A stretch of 64,000 nucleotides of DNA from positions 33,370,318 to 33,434,317 of the forward strand of contig CM053331.1 of assembly GCA_028583605.1 (NCBI GenBank), in the 5' to 3' direction. The position numbers and the translations under genes were made by a program. The notes under the pieces were generated by a model. That model did not search any database, was not told the DNA's origin, and was given only the letters and a program-made list of their open reading frames with translations. Positions 42,866 to 52,879 of this stretch are shown in pieces (position 1 is the stretch's first letter; each line of letters starts with the position of its first letter). Origin of the DNA: Dastarcus helophoroides (lineage: Eukaryota; Arthropoda; Insecta; Coleoptera; Bothrideridae).

Positions 42866-45615
42866 ATGGATATCGATTTCGATGCATGTTTCGCCACGGT
42901 GGTGGAAATCGTCAAGACGGCCGGAAAGGTGAGTTTTCCCACTGTTTACAATCCCAGTTCATAATTTCCTCTTAGATTGTTAAAGAGAAATTTATGGAAA
43001 GAGACAAACTAGTGGAGACGAAGTCTGATCCTATGGACTTGGTCACGGCGACTGACCAAGAAGTAGAAAAATTTCTAATCAAGAGTATCAAAGATTTGTA
43101 CCCCGGTCATAATTTCATAGGGGAAGAGAGCATCGCCGGGGGCGAGAAATGTAACTTAACAGACGACCCCACGTGGATCATCGATCCGATTGATGGCACC
43201 ATGAATTTCGTTCACGGGTTTCCTTATTGCGCCATCTCAGTCGCTCTATTTATTAATATGTCACCTGTGATTGGGATTGTTTATAATCCGATACTCGATC
43301 AGCTTTATACCGCTCAACAACATAAGGGGGCTTTTTTGAATGGTAATCAGATTCGAGTTTCAGACACAACCCGGCTGAGGAAAGCTATGATCATGCACGA
43401 GGTTGGAACCAGTTCAGATCCAGAGAAACAGAAAAATGTCGTAGACAATTTTAGAGCTTTGGTTCCTTATGCGAGAGGGTAAGATCTTATGAAATAAACT
43501 TCCTGATATGTCATCTGACACCATTCAGTATTACCATGGTCATTACTTTCTGTGATTTTTTTCAAATTGCAATATTTTTCCAAATTTTCCTTTTTTCTCG
43601 AAATTCCCAACCTTTTTGGCTTTTTTTAAAGATATTAATTTTTCACAAAATGTTGATTTCATTTTCAAATTTTGACTTTCAACAAAGTTTCTGCTTTTCT
43701 CAAAAACTTCGGGTTTTTTGAATGTTGGATGTTTCAAAACTTTGGCTTTTTTGAAAATTTTGACATTTTTCAAAACTTTTAGTCTTTGAGAACTTAGAAT
43801 GTAGAGTTTTTTAAAGGGTTGAATTTTTTAAAAACCTAATTTTATTTCACAGTTTAGACGTTATTTGCAAAATTTCAACTTCATGTCAAAATTTGGGCTC
43901 TTTTTAAAAAATGTCAACTTTCTCTCAATATTTTAACTTTTTCAAAATGTTTACTCCTGTTTTGGAATATATCGACTTTTTTATGTTTAAATTGGTTCTC
44001 AAAATTTTTGTTTGCAAATTTCAATATTTTTTTAATTTCAACTTTTTAAAGTTTAGATTTTTTCGAAAATTTTGCATTTTTTTTGAAAATCTCGACGATT
44101 CTGAAAATTTTTACATTTTTTTTTTGCAACATTTCTACTTTTGGAAATCCCAACTTTTTAGAAAATGTAAAATTTTTGAAGGCTCGACTGTTTTAAAAAT
44201 TTCAACTTTTTTGAATTTTCGACTTTTTCAATATTTCGCCTCTTTTGCAAACTTCAATTTTTCCAAAATTTTGACTACTTTTTTAAATTCCAGTTATATT
44301 AAACTTTTGACTGGTTGAGGATTTCAATTTTTTTTAATTGTGACATTTTTTAAAATGTGCGACTTTTTTTAAAGTTAAAATTTTTTTAACAATTTTAGAC
44401 CAAAAAATTTTAATTATCCAAAACTTAGCATTTGAAAATTTCGTCTTTTTTGATAATTTTGGCTTTTCTTCAATATTTAAAGTTCAATAATTTCGGATTT
44501 TATTAAAAATTTGACTAAACATTTTTTTTAAATCTAGACTATTTGAAATTTTGAAGTATTTTTAAAGTTTCCACTTTTTAAAAATTTTGAATTGTTTTTA
44601 GAAAGGTATCATTTTTCCAATTCCAGAATTTTTGGAAGAAAAATGTCAAACTTTTAGAAAAAATTAATAATACGAGATTCTCAAAATTTAAAGTTGATGT
44701 TCTAAGAAAAACGGTAAAATTTTTATGTTTATTATTTGAAATTTTGAAGTAAAGTCTAAAAATTCGGCGTCAAGGTTGAAATTACAAAATTTAGCCCAAA
44801 ATGTTGAGAAGAAATACCAACTTGCATTTTAAGGTGCTAATTTTAGAAAACTAAATCTGGAAATGTCGAGCTAAAAGAATTTTCGAGAAATGACTGGAAA
44901 TGCATAAAATACACATTTCTCCAGAAAGTATTGTAGAAAAAAAAAATAGGAATTTGCAGTTTGTTTCAAATATCCCCAATATTTCCTTATAATCTTACGA
45001 AAAAAAGTTAACATTTCCCATAAATAGGTCTAAAAATAAGAAAAAAGTTAAAATGGAAAATAATTTTGAAAGAAATTCCTGTTTTAAACAGTAAACTTTG
45101 TCAAATGACACAAAAACCTCTTCAATTTATGAAAGCATTTCAAAATTTCAAATTTAATCTCGAATTTAGATTTAAATTTGAAAATCTCAACTTTTAAACT
45201 CGACCTTTCATGATTAAAGGAAAAAAATCAAATGTTTCAATTTTATATTTGGAAAAATTCTATTTTAAAAAAATAGTCAGTTTTGGGGAACTTCAGTGTG
45301 TGAAAAAACTTAACGAAATGTTAAAATTACAGTTCCTAATTACTCGTTAACAGGCTTAGGTCGTTGGGTTCGGCTGCTTTGGATATGGCTATGGTGGCGA
45401 CTGGGGCCGCCGACGGCTACTTTGAGTTCGGTATTCATCTCTGGGACTTCGCCGCGGCTGCACTGATTGTAAAGGAGGCTGGAGGAGTGGTGGTTGATCC
45501 CAATGGGAGTTTCATTGATCTCTACGCTCGAAGGATTCTTGCTGCTAGCAACCAGACTCTTGCGTACCAAATGATTGCCAAAATAGTCCAGTTTTATCCA
45601 CAACCGAGAGATTAA
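42866..45615 (+). CDS. IMPA1: Inositol monophosphatase
   Basis: This cytosolic, Mg-dependent, lithium-sensitive enzyme hydrolyses inositol monophosphates to free inositol for phosphoinositide recycling. The exons are 42866-42928 (phase 0), 42976-43478 (phase 2) and 45354-45615, encoding 275 residues (human IMPA1 is 277). The metal-site residues are in place: GEES (E71/E72), the motif WIIDPIDGTMNFVHGFP (D91, D94) and LWDFAAAALIVKEAGG with D220. The 1.9-kb second intron is filled with the AT-rich TTTCGAC-type repeat, T-rich on the sense strand for its first 1.1 kb and A-rich later. Donor and acceptor are GG|GTAAGA and CGTTAACAG|G. IMPA2 is an alternative name, since insect paralogues cannot be told apart here. 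Confidence 0.95.
43540..45290. repeat. Degenerate AT repeat filling intron 2 of the phosphatase gene
   Basis: The plus strand is T-rich (TTTTCAAAATTTCGAC style) to about 44640, then switches to A-rich (GTTAAAATTTCGAGAA style). Open frames here (135 codons at 43911) are artefacts. Confidence 0.7.
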
Positions 45616-45639
45616 GCGTTAAATGATCCTTATTAAGTA

Positions 45640-47065
45640 CAAATTACTATTAGTATTATGGTCTGAATGCAAAGAATTTGTTTAATTAGGGAATATTCTG
45701 TTCGAGTTATTTACTCTGAATTATTTACGTGACTGTCTAGAATTAGTATTCGTAAAATGTTACTATTATTGATGCCAGTATATGCATCTTTGGCTTAGAA
45801 TTAACGTTAATTAGTGTTCTTGTAGTTGAAGATATTTTCCTGCAATTGGACGTAAAATTATGTTAGGTTTAAGATTTGAATGTTTAGGTAATGCAGCATT
45901 TATTATATTTAATTTCCGTCTAATATACATTTGATTGAAAGATATATTTCTTGATTATATTCTTTTATGAACCCAGTTATTTAGTCTTTAGTAAACCGAG
46001 AAAAAAATCGAAAATTTCGATTTTAATCTCAAATTTTTTTTTCAATTTTTTAACCTGACATTTCACTCGAAACTTAAAATTTCGAGATTATTGACATAAG
46101 TTGTAAAAAATGCAATATTACGAGATTAAACTCGAAATAAGTTTTTTAAATAAATTAAGCTCTAAAATTTTAATTCTGTCGCATTTATTAAAATATTCCT
46201 GAACTTTCGAGTTGAAAATTTTAAACTAAAACTCCAAATTTTACGTTTATTTTGAATTCAAATTTTAAGAAAAAGTTGAAATTTATGAAAAAATAAATTG
46301 GAATTTTCGAGTTTAGAAATTTTCAATTTGGCATTTTTGCAAAAAAATTAAATATTCCACTATTTATACAAAAATTGACAATTTCTAGAATAGACGAAAT
46401 TTAACAACTTAGGTCGAATATTTAGGACACTTCTTTTCATAATTTTGTTTTTTCTTTTCTTTATGATTAGTCAAAATCTTAAAAAGTGAAGTTTTTACTT
46501 CCTCTTTCTAGAAAAGATTGTTTTTCTTTTTCGACTTTGTTTTCTAAAGTTTTAAGTAAAAACAGGAAAACACCAAATTAAAAAAGTTAGTATTTTGAGA
46601 AAAACACTAAAAAAAATCAACTTTCAAGACAAAAATTCGAGAAGAGGAGAAAATTTCGAGATTAAACCAGAAGTTGGAATTTTTGATACAAAACAGTCAA
46701 AATGTCAAAAAAAGGTTTTCAAATTTATTTAGAAAGAACAGTTCTCAAAATTTCTACTTTTATTTAGAAATATGGATCTTATACCCGAATATTCCATTTT
46801 TTCTTGGAATTTGGATGAAAAGTTCCAAAAAAAGCAAAATTTTCCGAAAGTTTTTCTTAATAAACTTTTCCTGATATAACATTTTGTTTTAAACAAATTT
46901 TAATTTGTATTTTTAATTTCGACTTCACGTCTAAATTTACCTTTTTTTATAAAAATTATAACCCTCTTTCTCGACATTTGATTTTATTCGTTAAATATAG
47001 ATTTTTCTCAACAATAAACCCGAAAATTATAGTTTAAATTTGGAGTTTTAATAAAAACTCGAATA
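45640..47065. repeat. 3' flank of the phosphatase gene passing into degenerate AT repeat
   Basis: 45616-45985 is unique 3' UTR or flank, with no clear AATAAA. From about 45990 the sequence is irregular TTTCGAGATT/AAATTTCGA repeat. No gene. Confidence 0.55.
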
Positions 47066-47079
47066 TTCGACTTATTGCT

Positions 47080-47565
47080 TGAAAGCTCACAATTGCTGGA
47101 CTCAAAATTGTGAGATTAAAGTCGAAATTTCGAAAAATTCATTCGTAAATTCGTTTTTCCGAAACCTACCCCTAAATTTAGACTTTCTAAAAATGTCAAC
47201 TATTTTACCAAAATTTCTTCGACTTTTTGCTTCAAAGCTCACAATTGCTGGAACTCAAAATTGTGAGATTAAGGTGGAAATTTCGAAAAATTATCATTTA
47301 TAAATTCATTTTCCCGAAAAGTGCCGAAAAATTTGACTTTCTAAAAATGTCAACTTTTTTACCAAAATTCCTTCGACTTTTTGCTTGAAAGGTAGCAATT
47401 GCTGGAATTCAAAATTGTGAGATTAACGTGGAAATTTCTAAAAATTGGCATTTATGAATTCGTTTTTCCGAAAACTGCCTTAAAATTTAGACTTTCTAAA
47501 AATGTCTCATTTTTACTAAAATTTCTTCAACTTTTTGCTAAAAGCTCACAATTGCTGGAACTGAA
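47080..47565. repeat. ~153-bp tandem repeat, about 3.2 copies
   Basis: The unit begins near 'GCTCACAATTGCTGGAACTC' and continues 'AAAATTGTGAGATTAAAGT' and 'TTTCGACTTTTTGCTTGAA'. Boxes at about 47088, 47240, 47394 and 47548 give a 152-154-bp period. CAATTGCTGG is the best-conserved word. Confidence 0.85.
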
Positions 47566-47670
47566 AATAAGGGATGTCGATTTGAGATCGATTAATCGAA
47601 AAATCGATTTTTTCAAGTCTCAAGGTCGATTTTTTAGATCGATCTCAAATATAGCATCGATCTAATGAAC
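47566..47670. mobile_element. hAT-like terminus rich in ATCGAT (left end candidate)
   Basis: AAGGGATGTCGATT followed by AGATCGATTAATCGAAAAATCGAT repeats. The matching inverted end is at 51700-51797 (AATCGACATCCCTA). Ends TAGGGATGTCGATT are similar to the hAT MITE at 26390. The flanks of the two ends do not match, so they may not belong to one insertion. Confidence 0.45.
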
Positions 47671-47839
47671 GTATAAATGAATTTAGTCGTTATGTTATTA
47701 TCTACTTCCATCTACTAGTAATAGCAGCATTAATAAGCAATATGGCAGCATTAACATTTTTTTTCATTCATTTTTTAAAGTAAAAATTACAAGAGCGTAA
47801 AAAGGGGATCAATTTGAAAAAAAAAAAATTATCACGGAA

Positions 47840-48880
47840 TGTTGACTTTTTCTTCTCTAAATCCCGAGATTAAAGTCAAAATTTAATATTAAAATTTCGA
47901 AAAAAAGTCGAAATTTGGAGTTTAGAGTCGACATTTCTAAAAAATAGTGGAAATTTCAATTTTTAAATCGAAATTTAACGAAATGTTACCAAGACGTAGA
48001 AAGGACATCGATTAAAACTAAATTTTATTTTAAAAATTTCGACTCTTCTCAAACTTCGACTTTTATTTCAAGTCTTGACTTTTTTTGTCAAATTGCGACT
48101 ATTTTCTTAAAATTTCGACTTTTTTCTGAAAATTTTAACTTTTTGAAAATGTTACAAAGACGCAGAAAGGAAATCAATTAAAAAAATGCTATTTTTAGAA
48201 ATTTCGACTTTTTTTCTCAAATTTCGATTTTAAGCTCGAAGTTTTGACTTTTTTCTCGAAATTTCGGCTTTTTTCTCAAATTTCGACTTTTTTTCTCCAA
48301 ATTTCGACTTTTTTCTCGAAATTTTGACTTTTTTCTCAGACTTCGATTTTTTCTCAAAATTTCGAAATTTCTCTCGAAACTTCGTTTTTTGTTTCTCAAA
48401 TTTCGACTTTTTTCTCGAAATTTTGACCTTAATATCGAAATCTCGAAGTTTCGCCTTTGAACTCACTTTTGACCTTTATATCGAAATTTCGACTATTTTT
48501 CTCAAAATGTAGACTTTTATTCTTCATGGTAGACCCTTATTGACCGGAAATATTATGTTTTTTTTTCAATTTATTTAACATTTCTTCGTCCCAAAAAAAA
48601 ACTGAACCGAAGAAATGTTAAATAAATTGAAAAAAACATGTAGACTTTTCTCGCAAATTTCGATTTTTTTCTCGAAATTTCGACTTTTTTTCTCGAAATC
48701 TCGACTTTTTCTCTCAAATTTCGACTTTTTTTCTCGAAATATTTCAAAATTTCGACTTTTTTCACGAAATTTCGAAATTTTTCTCAAATTTCGACTTTTT
48801 CCTCAAAACTTTGACCTTAGTATCGAAATTTCGACATTTTTTCAATTATTCCAATTGTACTGCCAAGTAAACATAACTTA
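47840..48880. repeat. Degenerate TTTCTCGAAATTTCGAC repeat
   Basis: Short ~20-bp-period iterations of 'CTCGAAATTTCGACTTTTTT', with the most regular stretches at 48200-48440 and 48640-48780. Charged Lys/Arg/Ser open frames on the minus strand are artefacts. Confidence 0.8.
48556..48639. repeat. ~30-bp inverted repeat with ~19-bp spacer
   Basis: CAATTTATTTAACATTTCTTCG (in parts at 48567-48588) is followed by a spacer with AAAAAAAAACTG, then the exact reverse complement CGAAGAAATG TTAAATAAATTG (48608-48629). T/A runs extend both arms. It sits within the degenerate repeat. Confidence 0.9.
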
Positions 48881-49469
48881 ACGTATGTATTAGTCAAAGA
48901 TGCCCAAAGTCATAATTTCTAGTGGAATTTTGTCAAAAGAAAGTCGTAATTTCTAGAAACAATCTAAATTCTGAAATGGGGTATAGAACCGCAAATTTAA
49001 ATTAGGATTTTTGAAAAAGTGAAAATTTCGAAAGAACCCGAATAAGACAAAATTTTCTCCAAGTTTTGGTTTTCTAGAGGTTGTAAGCATTTGTAAATAT
49101 AGAATTCTTTTAAAATTTGTACTGTATTCTCACAATCCTGAGTTCAGATGTCAGCGATGCACAGTGTGTACAAAACTGGAATTTAATTTTGAAATTTTGG
49201 TATCAGTTTTTATACCAACTTAAAGCTTGTCAACTTCCTCTGTTTTTTGAGATAAGAAATAAGTATTTCCTGCTAGTTAGACCAACCGAAACCAGAATTT
49301 TAGTCGAAACTGAATATGAATTTCGTCTACTACTATGGTTTCGGTCGAAAGCAGAACCGAAACTGAAAGTTGGATTAGATACAATTTTCACGTTTTCTAA
49401 AAAATGTTCCTTATTTTTAAAATTTCAGTCTAAATTGAAATTTTTAAATATTACCTTAAGTAATTGATG

Positions 49470-49705
49470 CACAAATCTTGTCCCCTGAAACCAAGAAAGA
49501 TTAAAAAACACAACAACAGTTGCTCTTACGCGTTTCAATAGCCAAGCTATCATCTTCAGACATTTCCGAAGATGGTAGCTTGGCTGTCGGAACACGTTAG
49601 AGCAACTGTTACTATGTTTTTTAATCTTTTTTGGTTTCAGGGGACAAGATTTGTGAATCAGTTTTTGAAGATAACTAAGGACCAGTCCGTTCCACCACAT
49701 GTACC
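49470..49705. mobile_element. Foldback (snap-back) element, copy 1
   Basis: Arms of ~85-100 bp are inverted around about 49560. The left arm has CAAATCTTGTCCCCTGAAACC, 'AAGAAAGATTAAAAAACA', 'GTTGCTCT' and 'GCCAAGCTATCATCTTCAGA'. The right arm is its complement, ending ...GGTTTCAGGGGACAAGATTTG. It is followed by a terminus AAGGACCAGTCCGTTCCACCA. A second copy is at 53582-53785. Confidence 0.85.
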
Positions 49706-49838
49706 TTGAATATCTTTTTTTTTTCAAAATTCCTGCTCTTGAGATTTGGACTTTTATTTTGAAATTTCTCGAAAACTTTTATCGCCTAAAAGTTCGCCTT
49801 TAAAATACAATTTTTATGCTTTGATGCAACTTTATACT

Positions 49839-50350
49839 AGGAGAGTGGGGCGTTTTTTTAAGTTGAATCCACTCGCAAAGGGTAACCCCATTATGCCTTC
49901 AAAGCACTGCGAGGATGCGGAAACAAGGATAGATGGCGATGAACTGCCTTCTTAAACAAGGATAGGTTGTAATTTTTGGGAAAAATTCCTTTCGGTAACA
50001 AGTTCCATAACTTGGAAGTTCTATAGAAAAGAGTCTCCGTAGACAGAAGTCCTCAATGTCAAGCTGGACCGCACAGGAATTTGCTGTCTCCGATTGTCTA
50101 GTACGCCTCAAGCATCTTGCCCTTAGGGGGATTAATCCTATTAGTTCCTGCGAGCATCTTCTATAATAGTACTTGATGACCAACTCGATAACTAGACAGG
50201 GTGGAGTGCTTTTTTTAACGTTTAATCCACTCGCAAAGGGTAACCTCATTATGCTTTCAAGAGTAGGATGCGGAAACAAGGATAGATGGCGATGAATCGC
50301 CTTCTTAAACAAGGATAAGTTATAATTTTTTGAGAAAATTCCCTTTTCTC
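49839..50350 (-). mobile_element. Non-LTR retrotransposon fragment (reverse-transcriptase C-terminus), partly duplicated
   Basis: On the minus strand one frame reads FYRTSKLWNLLPKGIFPKNY then NLSLFKKAVHRHLSLFPHP. This is the C-terminal end typical of jockey/CR1-like insect LINEs (RTSxLWNSLP...NLxxFKxxVxxxL). Upstream frames contain 'IPVRSSLTLRTSVYGDSF', matching the preceding region, but with frameshifts and stops. A ~145-bp part (49839-49985) is repeated at 50202-50345 in the same orientation, so the tail has been tandemly duplicated. It is a decayed remnant. Confidence 0.75.
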
Positions 50351-50389
50351 CAACCAAGAAAGTACAACTTTCATACAAAATTCAATTTT

Positions 50390-51270
50390 TTTAAAAACTT
50401 CCGAGTCTTTCTGGAAATTTCAACTTTTTTCTAAAAAAATCGTAGATTTAACTGAAAATGTTTGCTCCTTTCCTTTCAAAGTTAAGACGACAATCTGATA
50501 ATATCTCTAAGTTACTAGTCAAAATTTCGATTTTTCTTGATTTTTTTTTTCAGATTTTGACTTCGATATTCGAATTTTTTTCCTCAAAATTTCAAATTAA
50601 ATTCTAACGATTTTTACGACGCTTTCTAAAATTTCAACATAACATTCCAAATTCTCAAAATTTCCACAAAAACCTCAATATATTTCAGATTTGTTCTAGA
50701 AATTTGAGGTTTCAAAGATTTAATGGAAAAAGAATAGAATCCATCTAAAGCGGGGGTCTTGAAATTGAGATCGAAATTTAGAGAAAAAACTGGGAATTTT
50801 GAAATTTTTCTAACATAAATTTAAATTTCCAATTGAAGCCTCTAATTTTTTACTTGTTTACTCAAAAATAGACATTTTTATTCTGAAAAGTTTAATTTCT
50901 TCTAAAGATTTCAACTTTTAGCCTCGTAACTGTGAGTTTTTCCAGATTGTTTTGAATTTAGAAGTCAGAATATTGTTTTTTTTCTAAAATATTTTGCTTT
51001 TATCTAAAAAATGTTTATCTTAAAAATTTCAGCTTTGTTCACGAAGCATCTGGTTTAAACGCGAAATTTTTTCCCCTTCTTGAATTTTTAGGTTAAAAGT
51101 CTATTTTTCTAATGTTTTTCTCAAAAATCATATTTCTTCACAAATATTTTGGCTACTTTTTCCCAAAATTTCGTCTTTAAAATTAATAAAATACCTTCCT
51201 TTTCCGAAAATTTATGGTTGATCCCAAAATTTCAATTTTCTCATAGAAATCTTTAGTCTAAAAACTAAAA
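50390..51270. repeat. Degenerate AT repeat
   Basis: Irregular TTTCAACTTTTT/AAATTTC repeat. No coding potential. Confidence 0.6.
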
Positions 51271-51272
51271 TT

Positions 51273-51317
51273 GCGTTTTTTTACAGAATTTTTCCTAAAA
51301 ATTCTGTAAAAAAACGC
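51273..51317. repeat. 21-bp perfect inverted repeat, 3-bp spacer
   Basis: GCGTTTTTTTACAGAATTTT (plus one T) at 51273-51293, spacer CCT, and the exact complement at 51297-51317. It separates degenerate repeat on the left from a GC-richer segment on the right. Confidence 0.95.
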
Positions 51318-51480
51318 TCGAGTGAGTCAGTTAGAAGCAAGTGCAATAAGTTGGTTAGCAATTAGTAAATAATTAGTGAGTTACTGTTCAGTTGAAGTGT
51401 GCCGAGTTAATTCAGTAATAAAGTGGGTATAATCTATCACGTGTATCAATTCGAACCGATAACGCACGTAACAATAGATT
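51310..51480 (+). mobile_element. Possible LTR-type fragment
   Basis: This short, composition-distinct segment has AGTGAGTTACTGTTCAG, CAGTAATAAAGTGGG (AATAAA inside) and an end 'AACGCACGTAACA'. The layout recalls the R-U5 end of insect LTR elements, but there is no coding region, partner LTR or primer-binding site. Weak. Confidence 0.25.
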
Positions 51481-51699
51481 TTTATAAATTAATGCCCAAA
51501 AATACATAAATAAAAAACAAAACAGAAAATAAATATGTATCGGATTTTTCTAATTAGAAATAAATATTAGTTTTTAAAATCCAAGAAAAAACTTTTAAAA
51601 TTAAACTACGCCAAATCATCATTATTATTTAATTTTTCTTTTATTAGAAATGTTTAAACATTTCACCAACAAGGCGATTAATCGAAAGTCGATCTTTTA

Positions 51700-51797
51700 G
51701 CACCCAATTTTATCGGGAATCGATACTTTTGTTCACGATTCGAATCGATCCAAAAATCGATTATTTTAAAAAGGAATCGACATCCCTACAAAGGACC
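51700..51797. mobile_element. hAT-like terminus rich in ATCGAT (right end candidate)
   Basis: ATCGATCC/AAAAATCGATT words lead to AATCGACATCCCTA at 51797. It is followed directly by CAAAGGACCAGTCCGTTCCA, the terminus of the foldback family seen at 49676 and 53585, so one element appears to have inserted in or next to the other. Confidence 0.5.
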
Positions 51798-51831
51798 AGT
51801 CCGTTCCACCAGACAATGCACTGTCATATAA

Positions 51832-51905
51832 TCTACAAGAGCATTTGACATAAGAATGGTCAAACTATAATCTACAAGAGCATTTGGCATAAGAACGGTA
51901 GAAAT
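51832..51905. repeat. ~38-bp direct repeat pair
   Basis: ATAATCTACAAGAGCATTTG followed by RCATAAGAAYGGT occurs twice in a row (about 51837 and 51869). Confidence 0.8.
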
Positions 51906-52870
51906 AACTGTTAACTTATGGTTATGAAGATACCAAATACGATGTGACTGATTTGGCTGCAGATCACACTTATAAGACTATCGTGACGAAATCTATTAAA
52001 TTGAAAGACATCGATGGATAAATATATTTATTATTATCATTACACAAACTTATTTATATTCACAATACTTACCTAGTAACGAAAAATCTCTCAATTGCTA
52101 AAAAATGAAACACTCGATTAGTATATGAAGTTAAATCGCTACTTGATACTTAGCCTTTCTTCTTTGGATTTCAATCAATCAAATCAATTTCAGAACCAAC
52201 TAATTTCCCAGACCGGAAATCTAGTCATCTGATATTATTACACTGAAAGAAAAACATCAATGAGCCCTGATATCAATAAAAGCTTAAACGAACTTGAAAA
52301 CACTTCAATATTGGTTGGGACTGAACAGTCTCAGCAATACTAACGTCAATCTAGACATCAATTTGAAGTAGCAACTGCACATAAGAATAAGCAACTGCAT
52401 ATCACACAAAATCTGGAGTAGTTACTTTGAAAATTAATTTGGAACTTCGTACCCTTCACCGTAAGAATACCAACGAATTGTACTAAACAGTAAGTATTCT
52501 GCTCAAACAGCACTAGAGTGTAACTTTGCTTAATAAACGTAATTCGTTTCAGAATCTTACTCGCAATGAAAAACAGTCATTATTAATTACGCAGCTTACA
52601 GCGCCCAGTTTGTGAGATATTTAAATTAAAATAAAAAATTCTGTGCGATTTAAGGGTCAATAAGGATCTAAAAGTGAAAAATTGTATTTTATATTAATTT
52701 ATATCACAAAAATTGTTTTGCAAGAAGTGATTTTCGTCAAGTAAGATTGCCGTTTGTTAAACCGGGTTCCAATGTGTAGTTCTTTTTCAAGGGCAGCTGA
52801 ACCCTCTAGCTTTGTTTTCAGCAAATTGATTAAATCGGCTTAAACAAATAGTTTGATTCACTGGGATTGC
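51906..52870. other. Unique intergenic DNA
   Basis: Non-repetitive with balanced composition. No open frame of note and no recognised gene. Confidence 0.5.
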
Positions 52871-52879
52871 CCCATTTTA

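Noticed and set aside
43911..44318. A 135-codon plus-strand frame in the phosphatase intron
   Set aside because: Phe/Leu/Lys-rich translation of the degenerate AT repeat, with no family resemblance.
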